DNA of 64,000 bases from Synanceia verrucosa (lineage: Eukaryota; Chordata; Actinopteri; Perciformes; Synanceiidae), in contig CM056563.1 of the NCBI GenBank assembly GCA_029721515.1, positions 25,134,454 to 25,198,453 of the forward strand, written 5' to 3'. The notes under the pieces are model-generated. The model saw only the letters and a program-made list of their open reading frames with translations. It had not been told where the DNA came from and did not search any database. The stretch's first letter is position 1; every line of letters starts with the position of its first letter. Positions 60,501 through 64,000 of the stretch are shown piece by piece. Position numbers and translations under genes: made by a program.

Positions 60501-63361
60501 TTGCAGCTTTAACCTCTTGTGCTTTATTCCTCTTCAGCCAAAACACCAACAACCTGGTTGTGCTTCTGGGCCTTCAGAGTCAAGAGGGCAGCAACCCTAA
60601 CAATGTGTCTACCACGGTGTCGCAGATCGTGAATCATCCCAACTACAGCTCTCAGACTAATGACAACGACATCTCCCTCCTGAGGCTCTCGACGACGGTG
60701 GCGTTCACCTCCTTCATTTTGCCCGTCTGCCTGGCGGCTCCAGGCAGCACCTTCTTCACCGGCGTCGACTCCTGGGTCACCGGCTGGGGCACCATTGGAT
60801 CTGGAGGTGGGTCAAGATATACGGTCTTTGAGCCAGCAGATTTGGTCACATTTTCAGTTGAGCCATAATAAAGTCATAAAAGAACCAAACTTCATGAATG
60901 TTTTTGTGACAGAGAAGTATCTGTTCCATTCACTCTATCAGAGAAAAATCAGAGTTGTAGAAATAACTGGAAACTCAAGAGAGCCATGACATTATGTTCT
61001 TTACAAGTGTATGTCGACTTTTGACCAGGACTGTAGCTAGCAAGATGCTAAAACAACATAGTTCTTGCTTCACCTGGAGAGCCTCTAATACATTTTTGGG
61101 AGCTATGTTTGAATATGTGTTGACTTTATGTGATGGTTGCTGTCATAGACTGTGCATAAGAAGTGGACTTAGCCCTCACCTATTGGTTCTGAAGCATCGA
61201 GTTCTGTATTTTGGCCGTCGCCATCTTGGTTTCTCGCAACCAGAAGTGAAACGAGAGGATGGAGCGATAACCAAACACTGTTGAGACATTTTTTTACTGT
61301 GTCCAAAACTGAAATGAAGCGAAAAGACACTGAAAGGTGTTAAAACACGTTGCCACGGAAACGACCTGCCAATCAGCAGGTAGCCATAATTATTAAGATA
61401 AAATGAGCTCAAGCGTTTGATTTGTTTTTCTGTTATGCAGATAGATAGTGAAGTAACAGCATGTGTGATGTGATAAAGTTAACAAGAGTAACATGTCACA
61501 TGTTTTACACACGGATGTGATCTGAACCCAACCAAAAGCTTTTGAGTTTTACTGATTTACTAAGAATGTGCCTTTTGGACAGGCTGCTAGGCTCCACAGC
61601 CCCCCCACTGGTCAAACCCTTTAAATCCCCACATGCTGCTCATTAAACTGTATTTGTGTCTCTTCAGTTCCTCTTCCTTCCCCACAAGACCTGATGGAGG
61701 TGGAGGTGCCGATCACTGGGAACAGACAGTGTAAGTGTGACTACGGAGTGAACGTCATCACAGACAACATGATCTGCGCCGGCTTACGAAGTGGAGGAAA
61801 GGACTCCTGCCAGGTGACCGTCCTCACCTCTGACTTCCTGTCACCTCTGACCTCTGGTCGAGACGTCCTGTCCTGAATGTGTCTCTGCTCACAGGGGGAT
61901 TCAGGCGGCCCGATGGTGAGCAAGCAGGGCGATCGCTGGATCCAGTCAGGCATCGTTAGTTTTGGAAAAGGTTGTGCCGAACCAAACTTTCCAGGAGTCT
62001 ACGCCAGAGTGTCCCAGTACATGGACTGGATCAACAGCCGGATCACCAGCAACCAGCCGGGCTTCATCTCCTTCACATCCACTGGGACCGACAGCGACCT
62101 CAGCGTCACCTGCCCTGGCCTGCCGCCGCTGCCTACCAGCACCCCACGTGAGACCAGAACACTGCTTTTATTTGTTTCCCTCTTGTTGTACCTCAGAGGT
62201 TCAACAGTGTGCTTCTTCCTCCAGCTGTGTTCTGTGGCAGCGCTCCGTTGAATCCTCGTCTTGCAGGAGGAAGCTCGGTGGCGTCGGTCGGTGTGTGGCC
62301 GTGGATGGTGAGCCTCCAGGTGAACGGAAGTCACGTGTGCGGTGGGACTCTGGTGGGCGTCGACTCCGTGCTGAGTGACGCCAGCTGCTTCTCCAGGTGA
62401 GACACCTGGTGTGACGTTACATGTCAGTCCTGACTGTTAGATATTGTTATATTTATCTTTGTATTCTTCCTCAGCTCACCCAGGCCGTCTGACTGGACTG
62501 CTGTGTTGGGTCTGTTGAGCCTGAACGGGTCCAACCCCTTTCAGGTGACCCTGAACATCACAAACATCACCCTGAGCAACCTGACCGGCTCCAACGTGGC
62601 CGTGCTGCAGCTCTCCTCCCAGCCTGACCTCAGCGACCGCATCCAGCCCATCTGCCTGGACAACGGACGGACCTTCAGCGAGGGCTCCGTGTGCTGGGCT
62701 GCCGGCTGGGGTGGAGACCGTGGAGGGGGTGAGTCCACATCACAGTAGTTTAGAGTATATCTGATGGACTAGTAGCAGTAATAGTAGTAGTTGTAGTAGT
62801 GGCAGTAATAGCAGCAGCAGTAGTAGTATCTCATCATAAAAGCGCTGTTCTTCCTCCAGAGGAACGGGTTCTGCAGGAGTTCCAGACCACGGTGGTGAAC
62901 TGTGGCAACGCCTCGTCAAGTGAGCACATCTGTACGGGACTGTTAGCACTGGAGCAGGTGAGAGACAGCCCATAATACTTTCACATCTTTCTGTTTTACT
63001 GTGGAGACTTCTGGAGGGACTGAACGAGTGTGTCCGTGTTCAGGGTGACTTTGGCGGCCCGCTGATGTGTGAGCTGGACGGCGCCTGGTTCCAGGCAGCA
63101 GTGTTAACATCTGGAAACGCCACCGGTGGAACACGACAGTCAGTGATGGTCCACACCAAACTGAGCACCTTTCAGTCCTTCCTGGATCAGATGGTTGGCT
63201 TCTTATCTGCAGCCTCCAACAGCAACAGCAGCACAGCTGCCCCCAGCAGCAGCAGCAGCACTTCCTCCCCCTCCACCAGCGGGGGCACTGCACCTCACTC
63301 CCCCCTCTTCATCCTCGTCCATCTGCTCGTCTTCTCCGTGGGTCTCCACCTCCTCTCATAG
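57576..63361 (+). CDS. Tandem-domain trypsin-like serine protease with degenerate second domain, GPI-anchor type
   Basis: Ten exons: 57576-57630, 60172-60192, 60295-60457, 60538-60806, 61668-61813, 61895-62147, 62225-62396, 62475-62728, 62860-62957, 63044-63361 (1,749 nt, 582 aa; all junctions in phase). Residues 1-18 are a signal peptide. Domain 1 starts RIVGG (cleavage before Ile36). It has His76 (SAAHC), Asp124 (NDNDISLL) and Ser221 (GDSGG), with Asp215 at the S1 pocket bottom, so it should cut after Arg/Lys. Domain 2 (about 306-520) starts RLAGG and has Ser356, Asn400 and Phe480 at the triad positions. It keeps the fold cysteines and gains three N-glycosylation sequons (387, 390, 395). 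A Ser/Thr-rich stalk and the hydrophobic end LFILVHLLVFSVGLHLLS suggest GPI anchoring. The family resembles fish tryptase/prostasin/Prss60-like enzymes and mammalian polyserases. Its position after fus recalls human PRSS36/PRSS8. Confidence 0.9.
57631..60171. other. Large first intron of the protease gene
   Basis: 2.5 kb without a supported internal gene. It includes several near-identical phrases GATGCGTTCACTTG.TAT.GTAC around 58,750-58,870 (a short local repeat) and the AT-rich tract at 59,590-59,910. Confidence 0.45.
59590..59910. repeat. AT-rich degenerate simple repeat (TATATGAAAATA type)
   Basis: Degenerate repeats of ATATATGAAAATA and ATATAGATA fill this part of the intron. There is no coding capacity. 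Confidence 0.75.
61130..61300. mobile_element. Dispersed-repeat-like fragment in a protease intron
   Basis: The stretch has GTTCTGTATTTTGGCCGTCG, CCATCTTGGTTTCTCGCAAC and CAGAAGTGAAACGAGAGGAT. I recall this series from a repeat dispersed in fish genomes. The class is not determined from this copy. Confidence 0.35.
62766..62831. repeat. (AGT/AGC)n microsatellite in a protease intron
   Basis: About 20 AGT/AGC/AAT triplets between protease exons 8 and 9. Confidence 0.85.
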
Positions 63362-64000
63362 AGGCCTCCACCTTGTAGCTGTAAATAGTGAATACATGAT
63401 GTGATGAGCACAAATGAATGTAGACAACCTTGGAATTCAGAAAAAATGTCTGCTTCACTGAACAAAACATTAGGTCAGCAACAATTCCCAGAAAACACTG
63501 CAGTAAGAAACAGGTTAGCTTCTCTTCTGCTAACTTTGATCATCATAATGAAATCTGTTATTCAGGATACTTATATTGATACAGCGCGTAGAGACAGATG
63601 TGGAGGCTAACGTAGCGAACCGTTTAATCTGCACTGAACAAATGTGTGTATGTTTATTTGTGGCTAGTATATATATATATATATATAATACTATAATATA
63701 GATATTGTGTGAAATCTTTGTAATATATATTATTTTATATATATAAAATCCTATTTCATTATGGATCCAGATGTTATGCACATGCGCTATAATGACATCA
63801 TCGTTTAGACTGTTAGAGACTACATACCTTCCAGGGCAGTCTTTAGCAGTGTGTTGGAAGCATGTTTTGGATGTCTGAGGAACACGTCTACCTCATGTTA
63901 TCAGGGAGCTACTGTACCATAATGTCAATAGGTATGAAGCAGTAAATGTATGCTTCAGATGCACTTTAAAAAGGACAATTATGTGGAAAGCACCTGTCCT
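63362..64000. other. 3' flank of the protease gene, AT-rich
   Basis: Contains the likely 3' UTR and a (TA)n tract at about 63,667-63,686 with further AT repeats to 63,750. No further gene is seen before the window ends. Confidence 0.5.

Overview
The window is vertebrate genomic DNA, almost certainly from a ray-finned (teleost) fish. Genes are split by GT-AG introns, exons are GC-rich in AT-rich surroundings, there are tRNA-derived SINEs of a type common in fish, and the encoded proteins are vertebrate orthologues. By joining exons on splice sites and reading phase I could assemble four complete gene models, each with an uninterrupted reading frame: srrm2 (minus, about 1,508 aa), arl6ip1 (minus, 203 aa), fus (plus, about 523 aa) and a GPI-type tandem-domain serine protease (plus, about 582 aa). 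A short THAP-domain gene start and a variant U6 snRNA sequence lie between arl6ip1 and fus.

Layout. 1-1.5 kb: AT-rich flank and srrm2 3' UTR. 1.5-11.2 kb: srrm2 with its upstream non-coding exon and CRE-bearing promoter. 11.3-15.1 kb: intergenic, with two SINEs and a 98-bp tandem repeat near the arl6ip1 3' end. 15.1-20.7 kb: arl6ip1, with a ZNF143-type promoter site and one GC-AG intron. 20.7-28.9 kb: gene-poor, with an orphan exon candidate, DNA-transposon-like elements, a 1.13-kb foldback element with nearly identical arms, a U6-like sequence, a foldback palindrome and the THAP gene start. 28.9-48.3 kb: fus, 14 coding exons in about 19 kb. 48.9-55.8 kb: a 7-kb minisatellite. 57.6-63.4 kb: the protease gene. 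63.4-64 kb: AT-rich flank.

Functionally, SRRM2 is a spliceosome/nuclear-speckle scaffold and FUS a nuclear RNA-binding protein that couples transcription and splicing. ARL6IP1 shapes the tubular ER membrane. The protease is secreted or membrane-tethered. These genes are not an operon. To my knowledge their human counterparts all lie on chromosome 16p, and FUS is next to the protease genes PRSS36 and PRSS8, so the block looks like ancient conserved linkage.

The most unusual thing is the density of unrelated tandem arrays in and just after fus: a 73-bp unit in intron 1, an 8-bp AG-free unit in intron 4, a 36-bp unit in intron 7, a 38-bp unit in intron 8 that copies splice-junction sequence, and a 31/34-bp unit with a 2,536-bp higher-order duplication in the 3' flank. 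Several carry decoy splice signals. The second notable item is the protease: its first domain has an intact catalytic triad and its second has lost all three catalytic residues.
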